Shown piece by piece: positions 43,300-51,657 of a stretch of DNA of 64,000 bases. The notes beneath the pieces were generated by a model. The model saw only the letters and a list, made by a program, of their open reading frames with translations, ran no database searches and had not been told where the DNA came from. The translations under genes were made by a program, and so were the position numbers. Origin of the DNA: Haloarcula amylolytica JCM 13557. Its GTDB lineage: Archaea > Halobacteriota > Halobacteria > Halobacteriales > Haloarculaceae. The stretch spans positions 286-64,285 of the forward strand of contig NZ_AOLW01000046.1 of NCBI RefSeq assembly GCF_000336615.1, in the 5' to 3' direction. Position 1 is the first letter of the stretch, and each line of letters opens with the position of its first letter.

Positions 43300-44403
43300 T
43301 CACTCGTCCCAGTCACGCGTCGGGTCGTCCAGCGCGGCGAACTCTTCGGAGCCGTCGAAACGCGTCGGGTCGACCCGCTTGGGCAGGTGTTCCGAGAGGG
43401 GATTCGGGCGATTGAGAACGTCTGCGGCGAGATAGTCGCCCATCGCCGGCGCGCGCATGAGCCCGTGGCCCTGCCAGCCGGTCGCCACCCAGAGCCCGTC
43501 GACGACCCGCCCGGCAAGCGGCGCGCCGTCCGGCGTCGCCGTACACAGGCCGGCCCAGGCCCGGTCGCACGTCGGATTGAGCGCCGCCGCCTGCTCGACG
43601 CGGTCGAGGCTCCGGCTGACGAACTCGGCGTCAGCCTCCGGGTCCCAGTCCGTCGGGTCGACCTCGTGTGCGCCGTCGCCGACCAGCAGCGCGTCGGCTT
43701 TCGGCCGCCAGTAGAACTCCTGCGTCGCGTCGTAGAACGACGGCAGGGCGGCGTCGACCGGCTCGGTTACGAGCGCCTGTGCCCGGTAGGCCTTCAACGC
43801 GAGCGAGACGCCGACAGCAGCGACGAGTGGCTTCGTCTGCGGGCCGGCCGCAACGATCACTGCGTCGAACGTCCGCGTCTCGTCCGGCGTTTCGACGGTC
43901 GTCGGCGACGCGAGGGAGACTGGGGTTCCCGTCTCGATATTTGCCCCGTCCGCCCGGGCCTGCTCCGCGAGCGTCGCCACCACCGCGTCCGGGTCGAGTA
44001 CGCCAGCATCTCGGGCGAGGCCGGCCACTTCGATACCACTGATGTCCAGCGCGGGGTAGCGGTCGCCGAGTTCCGCTGGCGTGAGCGCCTCGACTGCCAC
44101 ACCGTTTCGCCGCATCCCCGCGATCTGCTCGCGGACGGCCGTGGCGTCGCTCTCGTCGCGCGCGACCCAGACGTAGGGCTGTGGCTCGAACAGGTTTAGG
44201 TCGCGGTAGCGAGCGAGCGCGTCCGCGGCCACGGCCGCGTTTACGTCGTCAGCGAACGCGTCGTAACAGAGGCCGGCCGCGCGACCGCTTGCACCGCTTC
44301 CCAATCCGTCGCGTTCGAACACCGTCACTGACGCGCCGTGGCGAACCAGTGCCGCTGCGGTCGACAGGCCGACGGCCCCGCCGCCGACGACGGCGACGTT
44401 CAT
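43300..44403 (-). CDS. FAD-dependent amino-acid oxidase/dehydrogenase (DAO family)
   Basis: Flavin oxidoreductase of the glycine/D-amino-acid oxidase group, 367 aa. FAD fold NVAVVGGGAVGLSTAAALVR (about 2-21) and VFERDGLGSGASGRAAGL (about 31-48); substrate-domain marks GLARDAGVLDPDAVV and the C-terminal VDGLWVATGWQGHGLMRAPA (about 315-334). Substrate (sarcosine, glycine, D-amino acid, or glycerol-phosphate-like) cannot be told. Its ATG follows the stop of the upstream gene with no gap, indicating an operon of two. Confidence 0.87.
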   Translation of the reverse strand: MNVAVVGGGAVGLSTAAALVRHGASVTVFERDGLGSGASGRAAGLCYDAFADDVNAAVAADALARYRDLNLFEPQPYVWVARDESDATAVREQIAGMRRNGVAVEALTPAELGDRYPALDISGIEVAGLARDAGVLDPDAVVATLAEQARADGANIETGTPVSLASPTTVETPDETRTFDAVIVAAGPQTKPLVAAVGVSLALKAYRAQALVTEPVDAALPSFYDATQEFYWRPKADALLVGDGAHEVDPTDWDPEADAEFVSRSLDRVEQAAALNPTCDRAWAGLCTATPDGAPLAGRVVDGLWVATGWQGHGLMRAPAMGDYLAADVLNRPNPLSEHLPKRVDPTRFDGSEEFAALDDPTRDWDE

Positions 44404-45189
44404 TTACGAGAGGAAGGGGTCGAGTCCACGCGCCGGATAGCCGACAATCGTGTCGACACCGATGTCGTGGAGTCGCTCGGTTCGCTCGGCGACTGTCTCG
44501 ACGGAGCCGACGAGCGCGTAGTCGCGGATGGCCTGTTTGAGTACGTCTCTGGCCCGCCCCGTCGCTCGGCTGTCCGTCGGTGCGCCATCGGGCAGTGCGT
44601 TCCGAACCGGGCCGCGCCGGGCCGCGTAGTCGCCGACGGCGTCCAGCATCGCGTCCTCGCTGTTCGAGAGCACGAGCGGGGCGTAGACGGCAATCGATCC
44701 CTCGAAGCCGGCCGTCCGGAGCGTCCGCACGTCGCGGGCCGTCGTCCGGGAGAGGAGTTCGTACTGCGTGCCCCCGACCGCCAGCGCGAGGCGTTCGATG
44801 CCCTCGGTGCCGACCCAGGGGTCGCTGGCGTCGTCGACGGCCGCCCGCAACCGTGGTGCGACGGCCCGTTCGGCCTCGTCCTCCGAGAGATATGCGCTGT
44901 GGCCGGCGACCAGTACGTGTCCCGCACCTGCCGGCAGCGCGTCGAACCCGCTGTCGTCGCCCAGCGGATCGAAGCCGTCGGCCCGGACTGGCGCGGTGAC
45001 GCGTACGTCGGCGGTCGACGCCAGTCGTTCGATAGTGTCCGTCTCCGGGACGTGAGCCGCCCCCTCGTAATCGATTGCGAGCGTCTCGATGTCGAGGCCC
45101 GTCGCTCGGGACACGTCCACTTCTGTCGGCTTGAGCGCCACCGCGTCGATGCCGGCGACCGCCAGTGTCGCACCGGTAAGCGTGGTCAT
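44404..45189 (-). CDS. Haloarchaeal protein with luciferase-like (LLM) features, coupled to the FAD oxidase
   Basis: A 261-aa protein from ATG 45189 (MTTLTGATLAVAGIDAVALK). The C-terminal half has segments like flavin/F420 luciferase-like monooxygenases: GIERLALAVGGTQYELL and YALVGSVETVAERTERLHDI then GVDTIVGYPARGLDPFLS. The N-terminal half is not typical. I think NCBI places similar proteins in a DUF7388-type family, but I am not certain. It ends directly at the start of the FAD oxidase gene, so both should act in the same process. Confidence 0.65.
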   Translation of the reverse strand: MTTLTGATLAVAGIDAVALKPTEVDVSRATGLDIETLAIDYEGAAHVPETDTIERLASTADVRVTAPVRADGFDPLGDDSGFDALPAGAGHVLVAGHSAYLSEDEAERAVAPRLRAAVDDASDPWVGTEGIERLALAVGGTQYELLSRTTARDVRTLRTAGFEGSIAVYAPLVLSNSEDAMLDAVGDYAARRGPVRNALPDGAPTDSRATGRARDVLKQAIRDYALVGSVETVAERTERLHDIGVDTIVGYPARGLDPFLS

Positions 45190-45259
45190 CCAGTACGCGA
45201 TCAACGTCTCGGGGTCGCAAAATCCTGTCGCTCTCGGCCCTACCACAACCCACTCTGTG

Positions 45260-45880
45260 TCACTCTGCTTCGTCGCGCACGCTCGGCGGGAGGTCGTCGT
45301 CCGGCTCCATGTAGCGGTCCGGCTCGGGCGGCATCCGCCAGTCGGTTGCGAGTTCGAGCAACTGGACGAGCATCCGCGCCGTCGCGCCCCAGACGGTGTA
45401 GCCGTCGACGTAGAAGAAGTGGAGCCGTATCTCGCCGTAGTGAGGGTGGTCGCGGTGCTCTGACTCGTAGTTGTCTAAGTCGGTCAGCTCCGATACCGGC
45501 AGGGTGACGATCTCCGCGACTTCCTCGTCCGAGGGCAGATAGTCGCGGTCCGGGATCCGGCCGACGAACGGGCGCACGGAGTAGCGCGTGATGGTCCTGA
45601 TGTCGTCCAGCCGGCCGACGACGTTGACCGCCAGCGGGTCGAGGCCGATCTCCTCGTTGGCCTCCCGGAGCGCGGTCCGCAGCAGGTCCTCGTCTTCGGG
45701 TTCGCGGCCGCCGCCGGGGAACGACATCTGACCGGGGTGGTCAGACAGGTGGTCAGCGCGTTTCGTGAACAGTATCGCCTCGCCCTCGGGTCGCGTGACG
45801 ACCGGGGCGATGACGGCGGCCTCCTGTGGCTCGTCGTCCACGACGACTGGCTCGTGGGCCGCGACCCGGTCGAACTGCAT
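45260..45880 (-). CDS. Nudix hydrolase, CoA-pyrophosphatase-like
   Basis: A 206-aa hydrolase of nucleoside-diphosphate compounds. The Nudix box is GREPEDEDLLRTALREANEE followed by IGL (about 57-80), preceded by SDHPGQMSFPGGG, the extension typical of CoA/NADH pyrophosphatases (NudL/NUDT7 group). A later Pro/Glu-rich tail (MPPEPDRYMEPDDDLPP) is unusual but acidic as expected. Stands 70 nt upstream of the luciferase-like gene on the same strand. The CoA substrate is likely, not proven. Confidence 0.9.
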   Translation of the reverse strand: MQFDRVAAHEPVVVDDEPQEAAVIAPVVTRPEGEAILFTKRADHLSDHPGQMSFPGGGREPEDEDLLRTALREANEEIGLDPLAVNVVGRLDDIRTITRYSVRPFVGRIPDRDYLPSDEEVAEIVTLPVSELTDLDNYESEHRDHPHYGEIRLHFFYVDGYTVWGATARMLVQLLELATDWRMPPEPDRYMEPDDDLPPSVRDEAE

Positions 45881-45969
45881 AGCATACCGTAGGTGACCGA
45901 GCGTCTTAATTCGGGTGGCTCACTCCTGCGAACTAACCGATTTAATCGTGCAGAACACGGGTACCGAAA

Positions 45970-46440
45970 TCACACGTCGTCCAGACGGTCGCGGAGGCCG
46001 TCCATCTCCACGCTCTCCCAGGCTTCGATATCGTAGCTCACGTCGAGCAGTGTCTCGACGCGGTCCTCGTCGCTGTTCTTGACGGCCATCACCGCGTCCT
46101 CTCGAAAGCGGGCCTTGACGGCCTCGACGACGGCGTCGCGTGCGGGATCGCGGGCCGGCACATCCATGATGTGTGGGAGATCGGCAGCGCCGTCGGGCAG
46201 CGCCGGGAACGCGACGGGGCCGACCACAAGCAGCGTCTCGTCGGTGTCGGCGGCGTGGTCGTCGACGGCGACGAGGTGATACGAGTCGATAGCGTCGTCG
46301 ATGGCCGCCGCGACCGCGTCCGGGTCGGCGTCGACGCCCTGCTTGAAGGCGAGTTCGCCGCAGGCGTCGACGAGTTCCGCTCTGGTGAGCGAGCCGAAGA
46401 GGTCGACGACGCCAGCCAGCTCGTCCGGTGGCAGGTCCAT
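45970..46440 (-). CDS. Conserved haloarchaeal protein (DUF7109-like)
   Basis: A 156-aa helical protein from ATG 46440 (MDLPPDELAGVVDLFGSLTR). The first 60 residues resemble a small HTH-like helical bundle (TRAELVDACGELAFKQGVDA). The rest contains PARDPARDAVVEAVKARFRED. I think this is the family NCBI calls DUF7109, from memory. No catalytic motif is visible. It follows the MFS gene by 32 nt on the same strand, so may be its operon partner. Confidence 0.65.
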   Translation of the reverse strand: MDLPPDELAGVVDLFGSLTRAELVDACGELAFKQGVDADPDAVAAAIDDAIDSYHLVAVDDHAADTDETLLVVGPVAFPALPDGAADLPHIMDVPARDPARDAVVEAVKARFREDAVMAVKNSDEDRVETLLDVSYDIEAWESVEMDGLRDRLDDV

Positions 46441-46472
46441 ACAGGTGACGCGGCACCGAGCGGCTTCAGCCT

Positions 46473-47645
46473 TTAGGCTCGGGCCGCGCTCGGCAGCCGA
46501 CCGTCGAGGTGCAGCGACACCATCGCAACGAGGACGACGAGCAACGCGATTCCCATGCCGCGAAGCAGCGTCGGAAACGTGACGCCGGCGTCCAGCAGTC
46601 GGCCGACGAGCGCGCTCCCGGGGGCCTGCATCACCATCATTCCCGCGCCGTAGGTGGCGTAGGCGCTCGCGCGGTGGCGGTCCGGGAGCGAGCCGAGCAG
46701 GTACGCGTCCACCGCCGGGAAGATGCTGTGGATGACGTAGCCGACGACGACGCTGAACGCGGCCAGCGACCAGAATCCGGTCAGTGACGGGAGCACCAGC
46801 ACACAGCCGGTAAAGGCGGCCAGAATCGTCAGGAGATACGGAATCGACGGGAGGCGGTCGGCCAGCCGACCGCTGACGTAGAAGGCCGGTACGCCGGCGC
46901 CGAACGCGAGCAACAGCAGCGTCCGGCCCGAGCCCGCGGACAGCCCGACGCTCGTGGCGTAGGTGACGTAGAAGTTGAACAGCCCGTTCCAGACCATCCC
47001 CGCGACGCCGATGGTGGCGACGCTGGTGACGATGATATGCCACTGGGCACGCGCCGCGCCGAGGAGGTCGCGGTCTTCGCTCCCAGCGTCGGGGAGTTGC
47101 GAGCGTCTCGCGATGAGCGTGAACGCGATGGTCACCAGTCCCGCGGCGACCGCTATCCCCTGCAACGCGGTTCGCCACGTCCCGACGATGAGCACGAACG
47201 AGATCAGCGCCGGCGCGCCGACGGCGGCGAGTTGGGAAGCGACGCCGTGTTGTCCGAGCGCGCGGCCGGGCCGCTCCGGGTACAGCTCGCTGACCAGCGT
47301 GTTCGCCGCGGTCAGATAGACGCCACTGGCAAGCCCCATGGTGAACGCGCCGACGAGCAACAGCGTCGGGTCGAACGCGAGCGCGGTGAACGTCGTCCCG
47401 AGCGTCAACACGACACCGGAGCCGAAGATGACCTTCGCCCGCGATATCCGGGTCAGCAGAACGCCGGTGGGCAGCCGAGGGAGGGCGCTCCCGGCCCAGG
47501 CCATCGTTGCGAGCAGTCCGAGCGTCGCGTCGGACGCCCCCGTCGTCGCCCGAATCGGCTCGATAAGTGGTGCAAAGACGACTCTGGCGAGGTTGATGCA
47601 GAACACCATCCCCAACAGCGAGCCGAAGACGCGGCGACGAGACAC
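46473..47645 (-). CDS. MFS transporter
   Basis: Twelve-helix secondary carrier, 390 aa, GTG start 47645 (MSRRRVFGSLLGMVFCINLA). Motif-A-like TGVLLTRISRAKVIFGSGVV at about 61-80; a second related loop VSGRLADRLPSIPYLLT follows the central hydrophilic linker (about 185-205). Similar to nitrate/sugar-phosphate or drug efflux MFS of haloarchaea; substrate unknown. Convergent arrangement is absent: the plus-strand small zinc gene starts 83 nt upstream in the opposite direction. Confidence 0.87.
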   Translation of the reverse strand: MSRRRVFGSLLGMVFCINLARVVFAPLIEPIRATTGASDATLGLLATMAWAGSALPRLPTGVLLTRISRAKVIFGSGVVLTLGTTFTALAFDPTLLLVGAFTMGLASGVYLTAANTLVSELYPERPGRALGQHGVASQLAAVGAPALISFVLIVGTWRTALQGIAVAAGLVTIAFTLIARRSQLPDAGSEDRDLLGAARAQWHIIVTSVATIGVAGMVWNGLFNFYVTYATSVGLSAGSGRTLLLLAFGAGVPAFYVSGRLADRLPSIPYLLTILAAFTGCVLVLPSLTGFWSLAAFSVVVGYVIHSIFPAVDAYLLGSLPDRHRASAYATYGAGMMVMQAPGSALVGRLLDAGVTFPTLLRGMGIALLVVLVAMVSLHLDGRLPSAARA

Positions 47646-47728
47646 GACCGGTTATAGATCGGAAGCCATGAACAACGTTCCGGAACGCCGCCACGGGGTT
47701 TTTACACGCGGGTAGCACACTGGCAGGT

Positions 47729-47899
47729 ATGGACTCAGTGAGGAAGGCCCTCCGGGCCGGCGACGTCGAGAAGGACAACTACGGACGGCTCTCGTGTACC
47801 AGTTGTGACGAGCCGCTCGCGACGGAGAACGACCCGGACGAGGTCGGGAAAGTGCGCGTCTGCCCCGAGTGCGACGGCAAGTGGAAGGAACTCAGCTAG
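47729..47899 (+). CDS. Small zinc-finger protein
   Basis: A 56-aa protein from ATG 47729. A four-cysteine zinc ribbon is plain: LSCTSCDEPLA (Cys about 23 and 26) and VRVCPECDGKWKEL (Cys about 45 and 48). It resembles the HVO_0758-type zinc-finger family of haloarchaea (from memory). Its stop at 47899 touches the convergent aldo/keto reductase stop at 47900 with no spacer. Role unknown, possibly nucleic-acid or protein binding. Confidence 0.78.
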   Translation: MDSVRKALRAGDVEKDNYGRLSCTSCDEPLATENDPDEVGKVRVCPECDGKWKELS

Positions 47900-48985
47900 C
47901 TACTCGAAGACGGCGTCGAACGCGTCCGCACCGAGCGGTTCGTACCGACCGGCATCGACGTTCTCTTCGGCGTGCTCGACCGAGCCCGTGCCGACCAGCG
48001 AGCAGGTCACGCCCGGCGCGCTGCGTGCGAAGTTGATGGCGCGCTGTGCGCTCGTCTCGCCAGAGAGCTTCGCCGCTACCTCGTCCGGGACCGCTGTGGC
48101 TAGCTGTCCCTGCATGATTGATGCGCTGGTGAACACGTCCAGCCCGGCCTCGTGAGCGAACCACAGCGCCGACTGCGGCCCCTCCGCGCCGTCGTGGGAT
48201 TCGACGGTGAACGCGTCGGCCATCGCGACGTTGAACGGCAGTTGAATCGCACGGAGATGCGTCGCCGCGTTGCCGACCGTCTCGGCCGCGGCGCGTGCGC
48301 GCTCGACGATCTCGGGAAGCGAGAGGTAGCTGTCGTGGTCGGCGGCCACGCGGAACGCCTCCCACGTCGCGACACCGTAGTGCTCGATGTCGCCGGCTGC
48401 AGCGCGCTCCTCCAGTTGCTCGAAGGTCGCCTCTAGCTGGTCGTACACCGCTTCACGGGACTTGGACTTCAGTTGCGTCTCCGGATTGTGGACGTAGTAG
48501 AGGTCGATGGTGTCCAGCCCCAGATTCGTGAGCGAGCGGTCGACCTGGTCGTCGATGTAGTCCGGCGCGATGCAGTGCTGGCCGGCAACGAGGTCGTCGC
48601 GGTCGACGATGCCGGTGTCGAGGTACTCCGACTGGACGAACGCGCCGGGGTCCGCCGGGCGCTCTCCGTCGAACGGGACGAAGCCGCCCTTCGTCGCAAC
48701 GGCGATAGCCTCGCGGTCCACCTCGGCGTCCGCGACGGCGTCGCCGACGACCCGCTCGGAACGCTGGTGACGGTAGTTTATCGCCGTGTCGACGACGTTG
48801 ATGCCGGATTCGAGCGCCGTGACGATGGCGTCATGGTAGCTCGCGTCCCGCTCGTCGGTCGGGTCGCCGAGGTACGTTCCGATACCGATGCTGGAGACGA
48901 CGCCGTCGCCGAACCGCCGGTAGAACGTGCGTGCGAACTCGTCGTGGTCGTCCCGGTACGCCCAGGTCGCCTCCCGTGTGGCCAT
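47900..48985 (-). CDS. Aldo/keto reductase
   Basis: NADPH-dependent oxidoreductase, 361 aa from ATG 48985 (MATREATWAYRDDHDEFART). Catalytic residues: Asp and Tyr in VVDTAINYRHQRSE (about 66-72), Lys in VATKGGFVP, His in DLYYVHNPETQ. It is longer than typical AKRs, with an extended loop SEYLDTGIVDRDDLVAGQHC and a C-terminal SLVGTGSVEHAEENV cofactor segment. This resembles the AKR subgroup seen in sugar-processing gene sets, but nothing nearby supports that. Substrate unknown. Confidence 0.87.
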   Translation of the reverse strand: MATREATWAYRDDHDEFARTFYRRFGDGVVSSIGIGTYLGDPTDERDASYHDAIVTALESGINVVDTAINYRHQRSERVVGDAVADAEVDREAIAVATKGGFVPFDGERPADPGAFVQSEYLDTGIVDRDDLVAGQHCIAPDYIDDQVDRSLTNLGLDTIDLYYVHNPETQLKSKSREAVYDQLEATFEQLEERAAAGDIEHYGVATWEAFRVAADHDSYLSLPEIVERARAAAETVGNAATHLRAIQLPFNVAMADAFTVESHDGAEGPQSALWFAHEAGLDVFTSASIMQGQLATAVPDEVAAKLSGETSAQRAINFARSAPGVTCSLVGTGSVEHAEENVDAGRYEPLGADAFDAVFE

Positions 48986-49057
48986 ACCGCGTGTTGGTCG
49001 GGCAGTGACAAAAGGACAGAGATTCACTGGAGTCGGCGACAGCGCAGGAGTCGCCTG

Positions 49058-50242
49058 TTACAGTTCGCCGCTCATGGCATCGAACACCCGTTCGCGGAAG
49101 TCTTCCCGGGAGACGCCGTCGCTCGGGCCGAGGCCGGCCATGTGCTCGACCGGGACCTTGCCGCCGCCCATCCGAGCGTGGCCGCCGCCCTCGGCCATTG
49201 GGATATCGTCGACGACGGCCTCTATCGCCCGGCCGATGTGGACGCGGTCGTCCCGCGAGCGCCCGGCGATGCGCATGGTCCCCTCCTTCTCGCCGACGAC
49301 GACGACCGCCGAGACGCCCTCTAACGTCTCCAGTTCGTCCGCCGCCTGCGGAATCGCGTCCGTGTTCGATACCTCGCCCACATCGCTGAACGCGTAGGGC
49401 GCTCGCACCTCTCGTTTCCCGATAGCCCGGGATTTCACGTCGAGCACTTCCGCGTCGACCTGGGGGTTCGCGATGCGGTTGAGCAGGTCGCTATCCATCC
49501 CATCGTAGAGGTACGCGGCAGCCGCGAAGTCCTCGGACTTACACCCGTTGGTCAGCGACCGGGTGTCCGACTGGATACCGTACATCAGCCCCGTTGCCAG
49601 CGCACAGGGGACAGTTTCTGCCGGTGCCGCGTCGATATCGATACCCCCGTTCCCCTGTGTGTCGCTGAACTCGAACTCCAACTGATTGAAGTAGCTCGCG
49701 AAGATGGTCGCACAGGCCCCGTAATCGGACCGGATGTCCGTGAACTCGTCCCCGCTGCCGTTTCCGGGATGGTGGTCGATGACGGCGACCGGTTCTATCT
49801 CTTCGGCACCGGGGAAGCCGCGTGCCGTGTTGTGGTCGACGAGGACGACCGCCTCGCCGTCGATGTCGTCGGCAGTCTCGATGTGGTCGAAATCCAGATC
49901 CAGCACCGTCTGGAAGGCCCGGTTCTCCGGGCGGCGTATCTCCCCGGGGTACAGCAACGACGCTGACGTATCAGTGCCGGCGACGAGCTGGTTGACGGCC
50001 AGGGCAGAGGCCATCGCGTCCGGGTCCGGGTTCGGGTGCATCAACACCGCGATCCGGTCGTAGCCGGTCAGCGTCCGACGCAGTCGCTCGCCGGGCGTTC
50101 GGCTGAGATACCGACGCAACCAGATGCCGGCACCGAGGAGGGCGAGAAGGACCACAGCGACACCAGCGACCAGCAGGGGATTCTCGCTAGCGAACGCCGC
50201 GGCGGCGTCGATCTGGAGTCCGCCGGCGGCAACGCGTGTCAT
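49058..50242 (-). CDS. Membrane-anchored DHH-family phosphoesterase
   Basis: A 394-aa protein with one N-terminal membrane helix (about 24-43, LLVAGVAVVLLALLGAGIWL) and a cytosolic DHH-DHHA1 core. Metal-binding motifs: LMHPNPDPDAMASAL (about 67-81), VVLVDHNTARG, VAVIDHHPGNG, and DHHA1 GGGHARMGGGKVP near the C-terminus. Relatives degrade nanoRNA, pAp or cyclic dinucleotides. The membrane anchor recalls GdpP, although the PAS and GGDEF parts of GdpP are absent. The substrate is not decided by sequence. Confidence 0.87.
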   Translation of the reverse strand: MTRVAAGGLQIDAAAAFASENPLLVAGVAVVLLALLGAGIWLRRYLSRTPGERLRRTLTGYDRIAVLMHPNPDPDAMASALAVNQLVAGTDTSASLLYPGEIRRPENRAFQTVLDLDFDHIETADDIDGEAVVLVDHNTARGFPGAEEIEPVAVIDHHPGNGSGDEFTDIRSDYGACATIFASYFNQLEFEFSDTQGNGGIDIDAAPAETVPCALATGLMYGIQSDTRSLTNGCKSEDFAAAAYLYDGMDSDLLNRIANPQVDAEVLDVKSRAIGKREVRAPYAFSDVGEVSNTDAIPQAADELETLEGVSAVVVVGEKEGTMRIAGRSRDDRVHIGRAIEAVVDDIPMAEGGGHARMGGGKVPVEHMAGLGPSDGVSREDFRERVFDAMSGEL

Positions 50243-50291
50243 ACCACGCTGTTCGCCAGCCTATCAGTAATAAAGTTCGCCCCCGATACCG

Positions 50292-51182
50292 TCAATTTTG
50301 CCGGTAGTTTCGGACGGCGTCGCGGTACCCTTCCCGGAACGTCGGGTACTCGAATTCGTAGCCCAGTTCCCGGAGACGGTCGTTCGAACACCGCTTGCTC
50401 GTCTGGATGCGGCGCTTCGCCGTCTCTGAGAGGCTGTCGTCGGCCAGCCGTTCCGCTGTCGTCTGTTTCGGCGGGAACGGGACGTCGCACTGTTCGGCCA
50501 GCCAGTCGGCGAACGCCCACTTCTCGACGGGTTCGTCGTCGACGACCAGGACGACCTCCTCACGGTGGTCTTCCGTCAGCAGGTGGCGCACGGCCCCGGT
50601 CGCGTCGGCCCGGTGGACCATATTCAGGTAGCCGGCCGTCACCGGTCCCTCCAGGTACCGCTCCAGTCGGTAGCGCTCCGGGCCGTACAGGCCAGCGAAG
50701 CGAGCGACTGCGCCGTGGCCGCCGTGTTCCACGGGGCGCTCGCGCGCCACGCGCTCTGCTTCGGCCAGTACCTCGGTCTTCTCGGTCTGTGGGTCCAGTG
50801 CCGTCTCCTCGTCGACCCACGCGCCGTCGTGGTCGCCGTAGACGCCTGTGCTTGAGGTGTACACCAGCCGCTCGGGCGGGTCGGCCCGAGACCAGAAGTG
50901 GTCGATAGCCGTCCGGAGTCCTTCGACGTACACCTCGCGGGCGGCCTCGGCTCCGCGGCCGCCGGAACTCGCGGCGAAGACGAGCCAGTCGGCGTCCGGC
51001 ACCGCGGCCAGCGACTCGGGGTCGGTCACGTCGGCCCGGACGGCCTCGAAACCGGCGTCCTCGATAGCTTCGATACCGCCGGCGGACCGGCGAACGCCGA
51101 CGACTTCATGATCGTCCTGTAACTGCCGTCCGAGTTCGAGGCCGACGTAGCCACAGCCCAGAATGGCGACGCGCTCCGTCAC
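50292..51182 (-). CDS. NAD(P)-dependent epimerase/dehydratase-like SDR
   Basis: A 296-aa extended/atypical short-chain dehydrogenase. Rossmann loop VAILGCGYVGLELGRQLQ at about 5-22; active-site region VYTSSTGVYGDHDGAWVDEE (about 104-123), where Tyr is present but the Lys of YxxxK is not. This is the pattern of the YeeZ/atypical SDR group. GTG start 51182, overlapping the preceding gene's stop by 4 nt. Substrate unknown; activity may be absent or atypical. Confidence 0.83.
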   Translation of the reverse strand: MTERVAILGCGYVGLELGRQLQDDHEVVGVRRSAGGIEAIEDAGFEAVRADVTDPESLAAVPDADWLVFAASSGGRGAEAAREVYVEGLRTAIDHFWSRADPPERLVYTSSTGVYGDHDGAWVDEETALDPQTEKTEVLAEAERVARERPVEHGGHGAVARFAGLYGPERYRLERYLEGPVTAGYLNMVHRADATGAVRHLLTEDHREEVVLVVDDEPVEKWAFADWLAEQCDVPFPPKQTTAERLADDSLSETAKRRIQTSKRCSNDRLRELGYEFEYPTFREGYRDAVRNYRQN

Positions 51183-51607
51183 CGCTTCTCCCCCTCGATG
51201 TGGCTGTGCAGGAGGGCGTACTCGGCCAGTGTTATCGGGTAGCGACCCTCGATTTTCTGCTGGATCTCTTTCGGCTCCAGTTCGTCGTCGATGCCGGAGG
51301 CCAGCGATTCGACGTCCATTACAGCCGTCGTCATCCCCATCAGAAGGATGTCCTGGGCTTCGGCCTGTAGCGCGTCGGCGTCCGGCCGGTTCGGTCCGGT
51401 CGCCAGCACAGCGACCGCCTCATCGAGCGTTCGGTCGCCGATATCGCCGTCCGCAAACGCTGTCACCGTCGTCCGGTCGAGACCGGTCTCGGCGGCGATT
51501 TCCTCGACGCCGACTGTCTCGACTGTCTCGGCCAGCACGGTGCCGTAGGCCGCCAGTAACTCATCGGGTGACTGCTCGCCCGCATCAGGAAACTCGCCTC
51601 GGAGCAT
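51179..51607 (-). CDS. Small helical protein, DUF5791-like
   Basis: A 142-aa all-helical acidic protein from ATG 51607 (MLRGEFPDAGEQSPDELLAA). Contains an HTH-like stretch (GVEEIAAETGLDRTTVTAFA, about 39-58) and ILLMGMTTAVMDVESLAS. Matches what I remember of haloarchaeal DUF5791. It ends overlapping the SDR start, so the pair is co-translated. No known function. Starting further up would add basic residues unlike the rest. Confidence 0.72.
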   Translation of the reverse strand: MLRGEFPDAGEQSPDELLAAYGTVLAETVETVGVEEIAAETGLDRTTVTAFADGDIGDRTLDEAVAVLATGPNRPDADALQAEAQDILLMGMTTAVMDVESLASGIDDELEPKEIQQKIEGRYPITLAEYALLHSHIEGEKR

Positions 51608-51657
51608 GGCCGTCGGTATGGCCCCGGGGTATTTCACTTCGGTTATGCGGCCCGGGG

